Shown here one piece after another: positions 1 through 8,908 of a stretch of 64,000 bases of DNA. The translations under genes were made by a program, and so were the position numbers. The notes under the pieces are model-generated. The model had not been told where the DNA came from and did not search any database. It saw only the letters and a program-made list of their open reading frames with translations. The stretch is from Parageobacillus sp. KH3-4 (GTDB lineage: Bacteria > Bacillota > Bacilli > Bacillales > Anoxybacillaceae): positions 1,832,001 through 1,896,000 of the forward strand of contig NZ_AP025627.1 in the NCBI RefSeq assembly GCF_022846435.1. The letters are read 5' to 3'. Numbering within the stretch: the stretch's first letter is position 1; each line of letters begins with the position of its first letter.

Positions 1-153
1 GCTTGTTTTCCAAGCATTTAGGCATTCTGAGATTTCCTCTCTCATTTGCATGGATATGGCATTCTTTTTTTCGGGACGATTTAATGTAATAATGCCGACC
101 CTGTTATTTATTTCTGCGATAATATGGTTGAATTCCAATTCCATTCCCTCCAT
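1..153 (-). CDS. Enoyl-CoA hydratase/isomerase family protein, N-terminal part only
   Basis: The reverse strand encodes an open frame that runs off the left edge of the window. It begins MEGMELEFNHIIAEINNR and continues through VGIITLNRPEKKNAIS, the typical first strand and substrate-loop signature of the crotonase superfamily, which hydrates or isomerises acyl-CoA thioesters in the cytoplasm. About 51 residues are visible of a usual 255-265. An in-frame stop lies upstream, so the start is at 153 or at the second ATG at 144. No strong Shine-Dalgarno is well spaced from either ATG, so the start is uncertain. Substrate and pathway cannot be told from this piece. Confidence 0.75.
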   Translation of the reverse strand, partial: MEGMELEFNHIIAEINNRVGIITLNRPEKKNAISMQMREEISECLNAWKTS

Positions 154-491
154 TCGAAGGTCATATCTGGCACCTTTTCCAGATTTCCATTGTAACGGAT
201 ACCACCTGTGCCCATGACAATTTCAAATCCGCAATTAACGTGCGAAATCCGCATTTTGTTGGCGGTACCCCTATTATTCGACGAGAACAGGTTACTGTAT
301 ACCCTTGACTCTTTGCATAGGACACCGCTTTTTCCCTGCTCCATTGATAGAAAACAAATATCGTTAATCTCTCTTCACTGGGATGCTAACCATTGACAAA
401 GAGATGCATACCAAAATGATTTCAATTTAGTATTTATTTTTTATAATATAATATAACATAAGAATTGATTCAGAAAAGGGGGAATATTCTG

Positions 492-1742
492 TTGTTTAGA
501 GCTAAAATTTTTCAAAATTTCCTCGATTTTACCGAAGCGTCTGGATTCGATTTATTGGTGAAATGGTTAATAGTATCACTTTTGCTATGTTGATGCCTTT
601 CTTAGCAATCTACATGAATGAAAAAATGGAAACCGCTTGGCAAGTAGGAGTGATGATGTCTCTATCTCCTCTTGCAATGATTATAGGCTCATTTGTTGGA
701 GGAAGGATTTCAGATTCCATTGGGAGAAAACCCGTCATGGTTTTATCCATGGTCGGAAATGGCCTTTTTCTGTTTGGATATGTCATTTCTTGCCTATTGT
801 TTTATTTCTTTTGGTGCAGGATTCTTCAATTCTTTTTTTCATCCGGCAGCGTCTGCTATGGTAGCTGACGTAACACCAGACAACCAGCAAACTGAAAGTA
901 TTCGGTTTTTTGAGAATGGGCATGAATATTGGAGTTGCGGTTGGTCCTATGTTTGGTACCACGGTCTTGCTTTTTTCTTTTTCATTCTTGCAGCTACTTC
1001 TCTAATTCTATATGGTATTACGCTGGCTTTCCTACTTGAAGAAACCCTTCATAGAAATTTCAAAGCAGAAGAGACGAAGAAGACCATTACCGAAGGAGCA
1101 TCAAAAACTTTCATCACCTTGTTAAGCGACAGAATTCTGATCACCTTTATTATCGCTAGATTACCTATCGTTTTAGTATTTTCACAAACTGAAGGGATGC
1201 TTCCACTCTATTTTGATAAGGAAATGCCTTGGTTTAAGGGACCTGAAAATCCTTATCCGTATCTTATGGCTTATAACGGTCTTCTTGTAGCTACTCTGCA
1301 ATATGTAGTTTCCAAATGGGCTTCCCCACGACCAATGGGCTCTATGATGATGGTGGGAAGCATCATGTTTGGGTTGGGTATAATCGAGATTGCTTGCGTA
1401 ACGCATTATTTTCGCAGCTTGATATCAAACTGGTCCGTCATGATGGCATTTCTGCTAATTGGATATACCCTTTATACCTTTGGAGAAATGATTTTGCTTC
1501 CCGTTCAATCCACGTTCATTCTACGTTTAGCTCCAAAAAGTTTACGCGGTACCTACTCGGTTGTTTCCAATCTACACATGATATTGGGAGTCATGATTGG
1601 TCCTGCTCTTTCCGGATACTTTTTTGATATGAGACAGGGATTCTAATTTCTACTACTAATGGGTTTCGCATGTATATTTTCTGGGCTTGCATATGCTCTA
1701 ATCAGCCGGTCAGTGGAGTCAAGAAAGTCATTTTCCCTCTAA
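492..1742 (+). pseudogene. MFS drug-efflux-type transporter, multiply frameshifted
   Basis: Conceptual stitching of frames gives a 12-helix major facilitator of about 410 residues. A TTG start at 492 follows an AAGGGGG ribosome binding site. Recognisable blocks are RFIGEMVNSITFAMLMPFLA, then GGRISDSIGRKPVMVLS (the loop 2-3 motif of MFS carriers), FFHPAASAMVADVTPDN, RMGMNIGVAVGPMFGTT and a final hydrophobic helix ending near 1742. Each block sits in a different reading frame, with breaks near 540, 790, 900, 980 and 1635. The organisation resembles MdtG/YitG-like multidrug exporters. So many independent shifts argue for real decay and not a single sequencing error. Confidence 0.8.
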
Positions 1743-1869
1743 GCTTTGTTAAAGAACAATGTTGATTTTCTTATTCAACTTCCATCATCTGTGGTGAAGA
1801 TCGCTTTATGTCTGTCTCACAGGACAGGTTGATTAAGTAAAAGGATTAAGATTTAGAGGAGGGTATTTA

Positions 1870-2446
1870 ATGGAAATTGCAATTGTAGCTTTTGATGATT
1901 TTACCGATATTGATGTGTTTTTGCCTTGGGATTTATTAAATCGCGTTAAAGAACGTGGATGGACCGTCAAAATTTACGGAACGAAAGATTTTCATCGGTC
2001 TGTAACAGGCTTGACAGTACCAGTCCACTCTAAAATTGATGAATTAGGAAATGCAGATGCCATTCTGTTTGCGAGTGGTCCGGGAACAAGGAAGCTTTAT
2101 AAAGATGAAAATTACCTCAAAAGACTTAAATTAAATAGTTCGGAGCAATTAATAGGTTCTTATGTGTTCAGGAGCTCTCATCATAGCAGCTCTTGGTTTA
2201 TTAGACGGTAAGACTGCAACCACTTATCCAACAGCAAAAAAGGAATTAGAAAAGTTTAATGTTAACGTTGTTGAAGAATCATTTGTGGTTGAAGGTAATA
2301 TTGCAACCGCAGCTGGTTGCCTTGCTGCTCAAGATTTAGTTGGCTGGTTTATTGAAAGGTTAGTTAGTAAGAAAGTTAGACATGCGGTATTAAATTCGAT
2401 TCAGCCTGTTGGTCAAGGTTTAACTTTTAATAAGTTATTGAGCTAA
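1870..2446 (+). pseudogene. DJ-1/PfpI family protein, split by one frameshift
   Basis: A clear GAGGAGGG site precedes the ATG at 1870. The first frame (MEIAIVAFDDFTDIDVFLPW...) carries the N-terminal half of a DJ-1/PfpI glutamine-amidotransferase-like fold. The second (from about 2162, MCSGALIIAALGLLDGKTAT) carries the nucleophile elbow with the conserved cysteine and the C-terminal half. The two overlap in a +1 relation around 2150-2165 (GGTTCTTATGTGTTC), where removing one T would restore a single chain of about 192 residues. Members include chaperones, deglycases and ThiJ-like transcriptional regulators; specificity cannot be decided here. It could be a recent pseudogene or an assembly error. 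Confidence 0.8.
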
Positions 2447-2583
2447 CGGATGATTTATTTCAAACTTCAATAAGGAGTAAAGCCTTTTTGTTGTACTAAA
2501 CTAACGGGTAGTAACATTCAATAATACCATCATTCTGATTAGTTGAATTTATATACTTATCTAAAAAAGGGGATGAATGTTTT

Positions 2584-2991
2584 ATGAAATATCGTGACTT
2601 TACATTGAATGATTTTGATTCAGTAATTGATTTATGGAAAAGAGCAGGTTTAATTTTATCACGTTCTGATACGATAAAAGGATTTGAAAAAAAATTAAAA
2701 AGAGATCCTGAATTGTTTTTTGTGGTAGAGGAAGATGGACGAATTATAGGTGCAGTAATGGGTTGTTACGATGGTAGAAGAGGATGGATAAATCATTTAG
2801 CTGTTGACCCAGAATATCAAGGGCGAAATATAGGCAAGGAAATCATGATGGAACTTGAAAAACGGTTTAAGAAACTTGGGTGTGAGAAAGTAAATCTATT
2901 GATTGAGAAGGATAATTGTAAAGTTCAAGGATTTTATGAAAAATTGGGTTTTAAAACGAATGAGTTAATATTCATGGAAAAGTGGATTTAG
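2584..2991 (+). CDS. GNAT family N-acetyltransferase (YpeA-like)
   Basis: 135 residues, full length for a single GNAT domain. The acetyl-CoA binding signature is visible as INHLAVDPEYQGRNIGKEIM (motif A, Q/RxxGxG/A variant), and the C-terminal motif B region is VQGFYEKLGFKTNELIFM. It should transfer an acetyl group from acetyl-CoA to an amine of a small molecule or protein. An AAGGGGATG ribosome binding site lies upstream of the ATG. It stands alone between the broken PfpI-like gene and a methyltransferase-like gene. The low GC resembles its accessory neighbours. Substrate unknown. Confidence 0.85.
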   Translation: MKYRDFTLNDFDSVIDLWKRAGLILSRSDTIKGFEKKLKRDPELFFVVEEDGRIIGAVMGCYDGRRGWINHLAVDPEYQGRNIGKEIMMELEKRFKKLGCEKVNLLIEKDNCKVQGFYEKLGFKTNELIFMEKWI

Positions 2992-3226
2992 TTATCTTTT
3001 GTGAAAGTATGTTTATTCCGCTAATGGGGTTCTGTAGTTGAATAGTGGCAATGACTTTAAAAGTTTGAGGAAAAATTCCACAAGCTTTTTTGCAAGATAA
3101 GAAAATAATATAAAAAATGTTCTTGTTCAACTTCCATGGAAGAACGAATGAACTTCCATCTTTTGTATATTTGGTATATTTATTTATAAAGCTTAGTTCA
3201 GATTAGTTTAAGAAAGGTGAGTGGAG

Positions 3227-3934
3227 ATGAGTAAAGTTGAGTCAGTTAACAAGTGGGGTTTGAATCGCATTGTCTTTATTGGTAGGATTTGGGATGAATA
3301 CATGCGGATGTTTGGCCTTACCAAAGAAGAATTAGTGGGGCGTAAGATTCTTGATTGCCCTGCTGGAGCATGTTCCTTTACGGCAGTATCCAATCAACTT
3401 GGAATGGATGTTACAGCATGTGATATTGCTTATTATCTTCCTATTGAACAATTAGAGCAAAAAGGTTTACAAGATATTGAAACCACCATGTCTAACATGG
3501 AAAGGGCTGATATTCAAAAAAATTTTTTGTGGGATTATTTTAAATCAGTTGATGAGTTGAAACAGATAAGAACACAAGCAATGAATCAATGTATCTCAGA
3601 CATGAAACGGAATAAAAATCGTTACATTCCTGCCGTTTTACCGACCTTACCGTTTGATGATAAGCAGTTTGACTTGACACTTTCAGCAAATTTTCTATTT
3701 CTTTATGAAGATAAACTGGACTATGAATTTCATTTACAGACTATAAAAGAACTTATGCGTGTAACCAAAGATGAAATAAGGATTTTTCCTACAACTAACT
3801 TTGCTTGTGAGAGATATAAATACTTGGATGAACTAATCCGTGATATACACAATTTAGGATGGATGACAGAAGAAATTAAAGTTCCTTATGAATTTCAAAA
3901 GAACACCAATACTATGTTAAAAATTATGAGGTGA
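3227..3934 (+). CDS. SAM-dependent methyltransferase-like protein
   Basis: About 235 residues. The segment VGRKILDCPAGACSFTAVSN matches the glycine-rich SAM-binding motif I region, although DCPAGACS is less canonical than DxGxGxG. TACDIAYYLP would be the acidic end of strand 2, and LPFDDKQFDLTLSANFLFLY resembles motif IV before the catalytic region. I chose ATG 3227 because GGTGAG lies six bases upstream; a GTG at 3221 is the alternative and adds two residues. The Rossmann core is convincing but no substrate is apparent, and it may not be an active methyltransferase. A hairpin follows at 3944. Confidence 0.65.
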   Translation: MSKVESVNKWGLNRIVFIGRIWDEYMRMFGLTKEELVGRKILDCPAGACSFTAVSNQLGMDVTACDIAYYLPIEQLEQKGLQDIETTMSNMERADIQKNFLWDYFKSVDELKQIRTQAMNQCISDMKRNKNRYIPAVLPTLPFDDKQFDLTLSANFLFLYEDKLDYEFHLQTIKELMRVTKDEIRIFPTTNFACERYKYLDELIRDIHNLGWMTEEIKVPYEFQKNTNTMLKIMR

Positions 3935-3943
3935 AAATAACTA

Positions 3944-3985
3944 AAAGGGGGTGTCCTGAAAGGGATTGCTTTTGGGACACCCTCA
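3944..3985 (+). terminator. Hairpin terminator after the methyltransferase-like gene
   Basis: GGGTGTCC pairs with GGGACACCC across a 17-base loop, followed by a T-containing stretch. The arms also resemble the ends of some insertion sequences (GGGTGTCCC), so an IS-end relic is an alternative. Confidence 0.45.
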
Positions 3986-4140
3986 GTTTTATACTTTACA
4001 AAATCAACATTAAACATTGACAGAGACACTCATGCCAATTTTTTGGTACAACGATGCATTAAAATAAGCTGTTTCGTCCATACTATCAGGTTCATATCTT
4101 TGTATACCGTTTATTTTCAGGGTAGCCTTTTATTAAGAAA

Positions 4141-4179
4141 AAACTCCAAGCGGTCTTGAAAAGACCACTCGGGGTTTCT
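4141..4179. terminator. Bidirectional terminator between convergent genes
   Basis: AAACTCC-AGCGGTCTT and AAGACCACT-GGGGTTT form a long imperfect stem with a 3-base loop. On the minus strand it is followed by TTTTTTCTT. It sits between the + strand methyltransferase-like gene and the minus-strand MFS gene ending at 4299. Confidence 0.6.
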
Positions 4180-4298
4180 TTTGTATATCCAAGTCTCAGC
4201 GAAATTTCATTGTTTATTTTTGACACCGATTGAGTATAAAGGTGATCCATATTATGTTTTTGCCAAATTTCGAGATAGTCTTTATTTCATTTGATTTT

Positions 4299-5459
4299 TC
4301 ATGTTTTTTCTCGCTTGCCCACGCTTTCTTTTGATGACACAATCCTCCATTGTCCCAGTAAGGCCACTAATATTAGACAACCGGCAGCAAACGGAAGTCG
4401 GGAAGGTGACAATCCGGCTAGCATCACCATCCCCCCAAGTGCGGAACCTATCGCACTGCCTAAATAATTAGCGGAACTGTTTAACGCAACGACAGCTGCG
4501 CCGTGATTAGGTTGTAAGCGAAATAATTCATGTTGTTGCGGAGCCTGCGAGGCCCACCCCATCGCTCCCCATAGGATAAAAGGCAGGAATGATAGCATCG
4601 GAAATGAAAGTGTGAATGGTAAGCTGAACATGGCTAAAGCCATTATGGCTAAAATGCCAGCCATGAGCAAATCTGGTCGTCCCGTTCGATCAATCAGAGT
4701 TCCAATGGAAAAGCTCCCAAATACGCCACCAATGCCCCATGCCCAAAGATAAGGTGTAATGATAGGAATGCCTGCCAGATTATCCAAAATGGTTGCGATG
4801 TATGTATATAGACCCAAACTGGCAACACTGGTCATAAAAGTGATGCCAACAATTGCTGCAACCCGCCCATTGGTCATCATGGCAACACGTTGGCGTAATG
4901 AAGGTGGCGCCGAAGCTGGAAAATTTGGAAACCATATGACAATTCCTACCATGGCGATAAGACCTAGTGCGGTGATGAACCAGAGAGTTGCGTGCCAATC
5001 TAGATGTTCAGCAATGATCAATCCAAGTGGAACCCCTATGACCGTTCCCGTGCTCATGCCACCTAGCGTCATACTAAGAGCGCGGCCGCGTTTCTTTTTG
5101 GAAACAAGGGATGCGGCAGCTGCAGCGGCCAACGGGGAATAAAGCCCGGCTCCGATGCCTGCAATTGCACGAGCCATAAGCAGCATGGAGAAACTCGAAG
5201 CTAGTGCACTAGCTCCATTGCCTACTGAGAATACAGCAAGTGCCAGCACTAAAATCCTCCGCATTGGCTTTCCAGCCAACAATGTCGCAAAAATTGGAGC
5301 TGCCAGTGCATAACAAAGGGTGAAGACACTTACTGCTTGCCCCGTTTGCGAAGCGCTTATTTTGAACGTTGCCCCTATATTCGGCAATAAACCAGCAATC
5401 ACATAGGCATCAAACCCAAGAGCGAACATGCCTATCGTGAGGAGAAGAACTTTTCGCAT
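4299..5459 (-). CDS. MFS transporter (DHA1-type efflux family)
   Basis: 386 residues with about 12 hydrophobic helices, the usual length for the 12-TM MFS. The N-terminus is MRKVLLLTIGMFALGFDAYV, a common start of DHA1 sugar/drug efflux proteins. Family motifs seen are the LLAGKPMRRILVLALAVFSV loop 2-3 region and MARAIAGIGAGLYSPLAAAA in helix 4. The start at 5459 is chosen over ATG 5471 because GGAGG lies six bases before it. It is divergent from a LysR regulator across a 138-bp gap, the classic layout of a regulator and its target exporter. Substrate is unknown. Confidence 0.88.
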   Translation of the reverse strand: MRKVLLLTIGMFALGFDAYVIAGLLPNIGATFKISASQTGQAVSVFTLCYALAAPIFATLLAGKPMRRILVLALAVFSVGNGASALASSFSMLLMARAIAGIGAGLYSPLAAAAAASLVSKKKRGRALSMTLGGMSTGTVIGVPLGLIIAEHLDWHATLWFITALGLIAMVGIVIWFPNFPASAPPSLRQRVAMMTNGRVAAIVGITFMTSVASLGLYTYIATILDNLAGIPIITPYLWAWGIGGVFGSFSIGTLIDRTGRPDLLMAGILAIMALAMFSLPFTLSFPMLSFLPFILWGAMGWASQAPQQHELFRLQPNHGAAVVALNSSANYLGSAIGSALGGMVMLAGLSPSRLPFAAGCLILVALLGQWRIVSSKESVGKREKT

Positions 5460-5597
5460 GATAACCTCCATTTTTACCGAATCATTTGTTATGGAAGAGC
5501 TCTTCTATTTCCACTTTACAAAACTCATTGTAATATGTCTAATATATATTTATATCGGTATTAATATATAATAAGTATTAAAAAGGGAGGCAACGCG
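5460..5597. promoter_or_regulatory. Divergent promoter region between MFS and LysR genes
   Basis: The 138-bp AT-rich gap separates two divergently transcribed genes and should hold both promoters and a LysR-type operator. The stretch around 5547-5572 (ATATATTTATATCGGTATTA, then ATATATAAT) contains dyad-like AT runs compatible with a T-N11-A site. No exact operator can be assigned. Confidence 0.4.
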
Positions 5598-6509
5598 TTG
5601 GAACTGCGTCATTTGAAATATTTCATAACAGTAGCTGAAGAATTACATTTTGGTAAAGCGGCAGCTCGTTTAAACATGGCACAGCCACCATTAAGTCTTC
5701 AAATTCGCCAATTAGAAGAAGAAATAGGGGTGCCTCTTTTCCATCGAACGAAAAGGAAGGTAGAGTTAACAAAAGAAGGACAAGTGTTTTTAGAAAAAGC
5801 TTATCAGATTTTGAAGAATCTAGAGGAAGCAATCGAAACAGTAAGAATGATAAACCGTGGGGAGGCTGGGGAAATAGCGATCGGTTTCATAGCCTCAGCA
5901 GCCTATGATATTCTTCCAACCATTATAGAGCACTATCGAAAGGAATACCCTAATATTCATATAGATTTGCAACAGTTAACAACAGCGGAACAAGTGAAAG
6001 CTTTACACGAAGGCCATATTGATGTAGGAATACTTTGCCATCCTATAAAAATAAAAAATGACACCATTCAGGTTGAAGTGATTCGACAAGAACCAATGGT
6101 GGTTGCTTTACCAAAGGATCATCCTTTAGCTTCCGAAACATCCCCAATTGATCTTATGGATTTATCCAACGATCCATTCATTTTAACGGGAAGAAAGGCA
6201 AATCAAAGCCATTATGATACAGTGATGAATGGTTGTTATCAGGCAGGATTCTATCCAAAGGTAGTGCAAGAAACACAAGAATTACCTACTGTCATCTCTC
6301 TTGTTTCAGCAGGAATGGGCGTAGCTCTTGTACCAGCTTCGATACAATATGTATTCAAAAATAAAGTTGTTTATCGTGACATTCAGAATAACCCATTTAC
6401 CACTACGACGGCCCTTGCTTGGAAAAGTGACAATCTATCACCAACTGTACATGCGTTTATTGATCTAATGAAAAGATCTGTCATCCCACTTTTTAATCAG
6501 CATAATTGA
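5598..6509 (+). CDS. LysR family transcriptional regulator
   Basis: 303 residues, standard for LysR. A TTG start follows GGGAGG. Residues 1-60 form the winged HTH (MELRHLKYFITVAEELHFGK, then AAARLNMAQPPLSLQIRQLE). Residues 90 onward form the two-lobed periplasmic-binding-like effector domain (GEIAIGFIASAAYDILPTII). It probably controls the divergent MFS exporter and itself in response to a small aromatic or organic-acid-type ligand; the ligand is not deducible. No frameshifts are seen, unlike several neighbours. Confidence 0.92.
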   Translation: MELRHLKYFITVAEELHFGKAAARLNMAQPPLSLQIRQLEEEIGVPLFHRTKRKVELTKEGQVFLEKAYQILKNLEEAIETVRMINRGEAGEIAIGFIASAAYDILPTIIEHYRKEYPNIHIDLQQLTTAEQVKALHEGHIDVGILCHPIKIKNDTIQVEVIRQEPMVVALPKDHPLASETSPIDLMDLSNDPFILTGRKANQSHYDTVMNGCYQAGFYPKVVQETQELPTVISLVSAGMGVALVPASIQYVFKNKVVYRDIQNNPFTTTTALAWKSDNLSPTVHAFIDLMKRSVIPLFNQHN

Positions 6510-6521
6510 AAATGATCTCTT

Positions 6522-7706
6522 TTTATATAAATTCAGTTTGAAATTCCGACACGTTTAATCAACCTGTATTCTTGTCTATACTGCTCCTAAACGAGTCAAT
6601 CAAAGGAGCGGATGAAGAATGAAGAAAAAAGGATTACAAATTACGAACGATCATGGTTGGACCATCGAACGTCTTCAAGAACAGGAACGCAGAATGAAAA
6701 ATGCCAACATGGCGAAACGAATTGCAGCGATTCGTCTCATTATACAAGGCTACTTAGGAATCCAAGTCGCTGAGCTTTTGAACCTCCATCGCGAAACCGT
6801 TTCGATTTACGTTCAAAAGTTTAATCAAGGTGGCATGGATGCGCTATTAGAACGCCATTATGCCCCGGGCAGAAAGCCGTATCTGTCTCCGGACGAAGAA
6901 CGCGAATTAAGAAAGATGCTGGAAGAAAGCACCCCTGCCGATGAAGGATACGGCATCGAAACGGGCTGGAATACACGAATCATTCAACATGTATTAGAAG
7001 AGAAATTCTCCGTTACCATGTCCCGTGGCGGGATTTGTGATATGCTCCATCGATGGGGATTTCGTTATACACGCCCTACGTATACCCTCAAACGGGCCAA
7101 TCCTCAAAAACAAAAAGAGTTTCAACAGGAGATGGAACTCATAAAAAAAACTTGTCCGACAACATGGTCATAATTTATGAAGATGAAAGCCACATTCGGG
7201 ACTACCAAGCTCTTCGTGCCACATGGAGTATCAAAGGGCGCCAAAAACAAATCCCTACGTATGGGCATCACGCGACCGTTAGGTTATTAGGTGGTGTGAA
7301 TATCGAAACGGGTGAATTTCTCGTATGGAAACGAATCAATGCAATGCGCATGCTTTTCTGCAATTTCTCCAATACACATTGGACCAGTATCCAGACAAAC
7401 ATGTCGTGAGGGTCTTAGATAACGCAAAAATTCATCGCGCCAAAGTTCTTCAGCTTTTTTTCCATGAGCACGAAGAACGGTTGACTTTGGTATTCTTACC
7501 CCCGTATTCGCCGAATTTAAATTTGGTCGAACGAATTTGGGGATGGCTGAAAGAAAGTGTGATTGCCAATCGGTTTCATGCTAATCGAAAAGAGTTGCGA
7601 GAATCGATTGTTTCGTTCTTGGATTATCTCGCTCAATTTCCTGAAAAAGTACTTCAACGTATCGGACAGATAGCTATGTCGGAAAATTAATCTGAATCTA
7701 TATAAA
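6522..7706 (+). mobile_element. IS630-family insertion sequence, inactive copy
   Basis: The ends carry imperfect inverted repeats of about 31 bp: TTTATATAAATTCAG...TTCCGACAC on the left, and on the right the complement of GTCGGAAAATTAATCTGAATC with TATATAAA. They bracket one transposase reading region. IS630 elements insert at TA, and both ends are TA-rich, so the exact target duplication cannot be fixed. The element lies directly after the LysR gene. The transposase is broken, so the copy is probably immobile. Confidence 0.8.
6619..7690 (+). pseudogene. IS630-family transposase, frameshifted
   Basis: Three overlapping frames together encode a full transposase of about 355 residues: an N-terminal HTH (GYLGIQVAELLNLHRETVSI), then the DDE catalytic core with IIYEDESHIRDY, VRVLDNAKIHRA and SPNLNLVERIWGWLK supplying the acidic residues. 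The first break lies in an A-rich run near 7145 (ATAAAAAAAACTT), where IS630-type programmed slippage is possible. The second, near 7325-7335, is not at a slippery run and looks like a true mutation that separates the first and second catalytic acids. The ATG at 6619 has a GGAGCGGATGAAGA leader. Confidence 0.85.
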
Positions 7707-8120
7707 TAATCGATCTAACCAAACCAAAGAAAATTACATAAGAGAACTCGTGATGTTAAATGATAATGAACGGTAGTTAATTATGTATTTTCCACATGTC
7801 GTGATCGCATAGAAAAAGAGGAAACTGTTTGAACGTAACAAAATTATGCCTCCAACTAGCAACACAGTTTTTTAAATTATTCTCGTGCAATCACGCCTGA
7901 CTTCTACAAGAAGTTAATTTATAATGATTGATATTCCTTAGAGAAACATGTAAGCACAAAGTATGATTATGATGACAGAGCCATTAGAAATTCTAACCGG
8001 TTTTTGAAAATATCTAATTACCTAAATGATAACCCACGACAAAAATTTGTAAATTTTTATGAACACTTTCTCCATACTTCTCCTTTATTCTAAAACCAGA
8101 AAAAGATGGAGGTGTTGAAA
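7707..8120. other. Intergenic region without recognisable gene
   Basis: About 410 bp of AT-rich DNA between the IS end and the small exported protein gene. I see no open frame with a ribosome binding site, no RNA gene and no strong hairpin. The promoter of the next gene is presumably in its right half. Confidence 0.6.
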
Positions 8121-8393
8121 ATGAAAAAACTTATTTCAGGGTTGTTCGTACTTGTTTCAGCTTTTGTGCTAGCTACAGCTGTTTTTGCAGTAAATAAAAA
8201 TGACAATAAGGATTGGAAAGAAATGTTACCAATGATGAAACAAATGCATCCAAATTTATCAGAGGAACAATTACAAAAAATGTATGAACAGTGTCGAAAT
8301 AATGGAGATAAAGTGATGGAACATATGATGAATTATGACAGAATGAATCAACAAATGATGAAACAAGGGCATATGAACAATCATATGATGTAA
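8121..8393 (+). CDS. Small methionine/histidine-rich exported protein
   Basis: 90 residues starting at ATG 8121, eight bases after GGAGG. The first 26 residues (MKKLISGLFVLVSAFVLATA, then VFA) form a Sec signal peptide with an AxA-like cleavage site. The mature part is hydrophilic and unusually rich in Met, with repeated MM pairs and His near the C-terminus (DRMNQQMMKQGHMNNHMM). Such Met/His-rich tails are often associated with copper or silver binding outside the cell; that role is an inference, as no family was recognised. A terminator follows directly. Confidence 0.75.
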   Translation: MKKLISGLFVLVSAFVLATAVFAVNKNDNKDWKEMLPMMKQMHPNLSEEQLQKMYEQCRNNGDKVMEHMMNYDRMNQQMMKQGHMNNHMM

Positions 8394-8415
8394 CAACGCT
8401 TAATCAGTTATATTT

Positions 8416-8450
8416 AAGCACTGTAGGCTTTAAAACTACGGTGCTTTTTT
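8416..8450 (+). terminator. Rho-independent terminator of the Met-rich protein gene
   Basis: AAGCACTGTAG and CTACGGTGCTT form an 11-bp stem (one mismatch) with a nine-base loop, followed by six Ts. Confidence 0.85.
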
Positions 8451-8650
8451 CATACGTAAATATAGCGGAGATCCCTGTTTTTGATATCAGTTTCATTTGG
8501 ATTTCATTGTTCGGAATGCTCATATGCTTGCTTGGCCTCCTAAAAGAAGATGGATTCCACTCCTATTTAGGCGGCATCCTTCACTTCATCCTAATCGTTT
8601 CTTGTATGGGAATGATTTGGTTTGGCTTAGGAATTAACTATCAGCCATAA
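8441..8650 (+). CDS. Small membrane protein or remnant, start unclear
   Basis: The frame encodes two or three hydrophobic helices (FDISFIWISLFGMLICLLGL, then LGGILHFILIVSCMGMIWFG). The GTG at 8441 lies inside the preceding terminator and has no ribosome binding site; ATG 8516 would give a 44-residue protein. It may be a real small membrane protein expressed from an internal start, or the C-terminal remnant of a longer one. Function unknown. Confidence 0.4.
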   Translation: MLFSYVNIAEIPVFDISFIWISLFGMLICLLGLLKEDGFHSYLGGILHFILIVSCMGMIWFGLGINYQP

Positions 8651-8823
8651 GAAAACTCATGGAAATCACCAACTGAACTGTCACCTTGCAAATTCACATG
8701 TTAAAATTCATATTTCCATCTGGTAAAATAAAAAATTTCGATATTTTATTTTGTCTACTTGACAGGGGTAAGACCAAGTAAAAGAAATCCTTTTGTGATT
8801 CAAAATTCCTATTATTCCCTTTT

Positions 8824-8861
8824 TTACACAATTATTAAACTCGATTAAACAAGACTTAACA
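8824..8861 (+). promoter_or_regulatory. Pho box (PhoP-binding direct repeats)
   Basis: Four TTAACA-like hexamers, TTACAC (8824), TTAAAC (8835), TTAAAC (8845) and TTAACA (8856), recur every 10-11 bp just upstream of the alkaline phosphatase gene. This is the arrangement of PhoP dimer sites in Bacillus Pho-regulon promoters, so induction by phosphate starvation is expected. Confidence 0.8.
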
Positions 8862-8908
8862 TTTCTCCAATACAATTGTTCTTGAAAATTTTTGAGGAGG
8901 GTTTAAAA

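Noticed and set aside
108-344. 78-codon minus-strand frame overlapping the enoyl-CoA hydratase start
   Set aside because: The adjacent frame has clear crotonase sequence; this one has no ribosome site or recognisable domain.
1768-3160. Similar short stretches CTTATTCAACTTCCATC (1768) and CTTGTTCAACTTCCAT (3122)
   Set aside because: Only about 15 bp of similarity in AT-rich intergenic DNA; not enough to call a repeat family.
4190-4288. Possible IS3 transposase C-terminus (TPIEYK)
   Set aside because: The motif is six residues long with no supporting catalytic residues or terminal repeat nearby.
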